A DNA stretch of 6,237 nucleotides, taken from the NCBI GenBank assembly GCA_012963565.1, contig DTVJ01000170.1, positions 1 to 6,237 on the forward strand, in the 5' to 3' direction. Below, one piece after another: positions 5,782-6,237 of this stretch (the first letter of the stretch is position 1; every line of letters begins with the position of its first letter). A program made the position numbers and the translations under genes. The notes beneath the pieces were generated by a model. It did no database searches. It worked only from the letters and a program-made list of their open reading frames with translations, and was not told where the DNA came from. Source of the stretch: Piscirickettsiaceae bacterium. GTDB lineage: Bacteria > Pseudomonadota > Gammaproteobacteria > PS1 > Pseudothioglobaceae.

Positions 5782-6237
5782 ATAAGATTTACATTCTTGA
5801 TCAAAATAACCCAATCTACTTAATCCACCAGATTTTGTGACTACGCCTATCTGGGTAAGTTGTATATTGGTCTTATTTTTCACCGCTTCAAGGTCTTTTA
5901 AACTCTCAACTGGTACTGTGAAACACAATTCATAGTCATCACCCCCAGCAAGCACCGTACACCAATCATGGGTGTTTTCTATATATGTTATCATCTCATC
6001 TGATAACGGAATATCGGCCAAATTAATGGTTGCACCCACATTTGAGTGTTTAAGAATGTGCGATAGATCTTGCTCAAGCCCGTCAGAGATATCAATACAA
6101 GCATTAGCAATGCCAAGTAGTTGTTGACCTAATAATACTTGTGGTGTTGGTCTATTCAGTCGATCTAAATAAAATAGTGATGGTACATTGCCTTGCTGAA
6201 TTTGTTGCCAAGCATAGGCTGAATCACCCACAGTATT
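5770..6237 (-). CDS. thiL: Thiamine-monophosphate kinase ThiL, C-terminal half (partial)
   Basis: ThiL phosphorylates thiamine monophosphate to thiamine diphosphate, the active cofactor, using ATP in the cytoplasm. Only the last 155 residues of a protein that is usually about 310-330 long are present; the gene leaves the window at the right edge. The reading frame continues upstream of the GTG at 6229-6231 to the edge (N-T-V-G-D-S, matching the T-G-T-P-G-D-S-A of E. coli ThiL), so that GTG is internal and not a start. Diagnostic segments in visible numbering are I-D-I-S-D-G-L...D-L (48-58), a metal/substrate-binding motif of the PurM/ThiL fold, and A-G-G-D-D-Y-E-L-C-F-T-V-P (97-109). The protein ends with a G-Y...HF tail as in E. 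coli. It faces dksA with nine bases between the stop codons. Confidence 0.94.
   Translation of the reverse strand, partial: NTVGDSAYAWQQIQQGNVPSLFYLDRLNRPTPQVLLGQQLLGIANACIDISDGLEQDLSHILKHSNVGATINLADIPLSDEMITYIENTHDWCTVLAGGDDYELCFTVPVESLKDLEAVKNKTNIQLTQIGVVTKSGGLSRLGYFDQECKSYQHF

Noticed and set aside
5770..6231. ThiL starting at GTG 6229-6231 as a complete 153-residue protein
   Set aside because: The frame is open to the window edge, and residues match the middle of the roughly 320-residue family; it is a truncated view, not a short gene.

Overview
This AT-rich window carries six recognisable protein genes plus the first 34 codons of a seventh, all of a gammaproteobacterial type. DksA and RimI resemble their Escherichia coli counterparts, the isocitrate dehydrogenase is the monomeric Azotobacter/Vibrio type, and one HAD phosphatase is a close match to CbbY of the Calvin cycle. 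CbbY, the low GC and the N-terminus of a small secreted glycine-rich protein that could be a sulfur globule protein together suggest a CO2-fixing sulfur oxidiser, possibly of the SUP05/Thioglobus group. That assignment is inference, not a demonstrated placement.

Layout. All genes except dksA lie on the minus strand. Positions 1-103 hold the start of the exported glycine-rich protein, which leaves the window at its left edge. Positions 104-225 hold its probable promoter region and a perfect palindrome next to the icd stop codon. Monomeric NADP isocitrate dehydrogenase (icd) covers 226-2454. A 143-base gap with two small inverted repeats separates it from rimI, followed upstream by ilvA (threonine deaminase) and cbbY. 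The cbbY-ilvA-rimI set is tightly packed: cbbY and ilvA overlap by 17 bases, and rimI reads out of the ilvA 3' end. An 89-base AT-rich divergent region separates cbbY from dksA on the plus strand. dksA meets the 3' end of a partial thiL nine bases beyond its stop codon.

How the genes fit together. The minus-strand cluster brings together removal of a Rubisco-inhibiting sugar bisphosphate (CbbY), the first step of isoleucine synthesis (IlvA), acetylation of ribosomal protein S18 (RimI) and 2-oxoglutarate supply (Icd). DksA, the RNA polymerase cofactor of the stringent response, is transcribed divergently from the same short region. ThiL makes thiamine diphosphate.

Points that deserve a second look: rimI has no ATG, GTG or TTG able to start a full-length protein, and its frame is entered by a +1 slip at a CTT-TAG-A sequence at the ilvA stop. 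cbbY has no Shine-Dalgarno sequence and a TATAAA box placed so that its mRNA could be leaderless. The secreted glycine-rich gene lies directly downstream of icd. I found no RNA gene, CRISPR array, insertion sequence or phage gene, and no clear new defence or mobile system.
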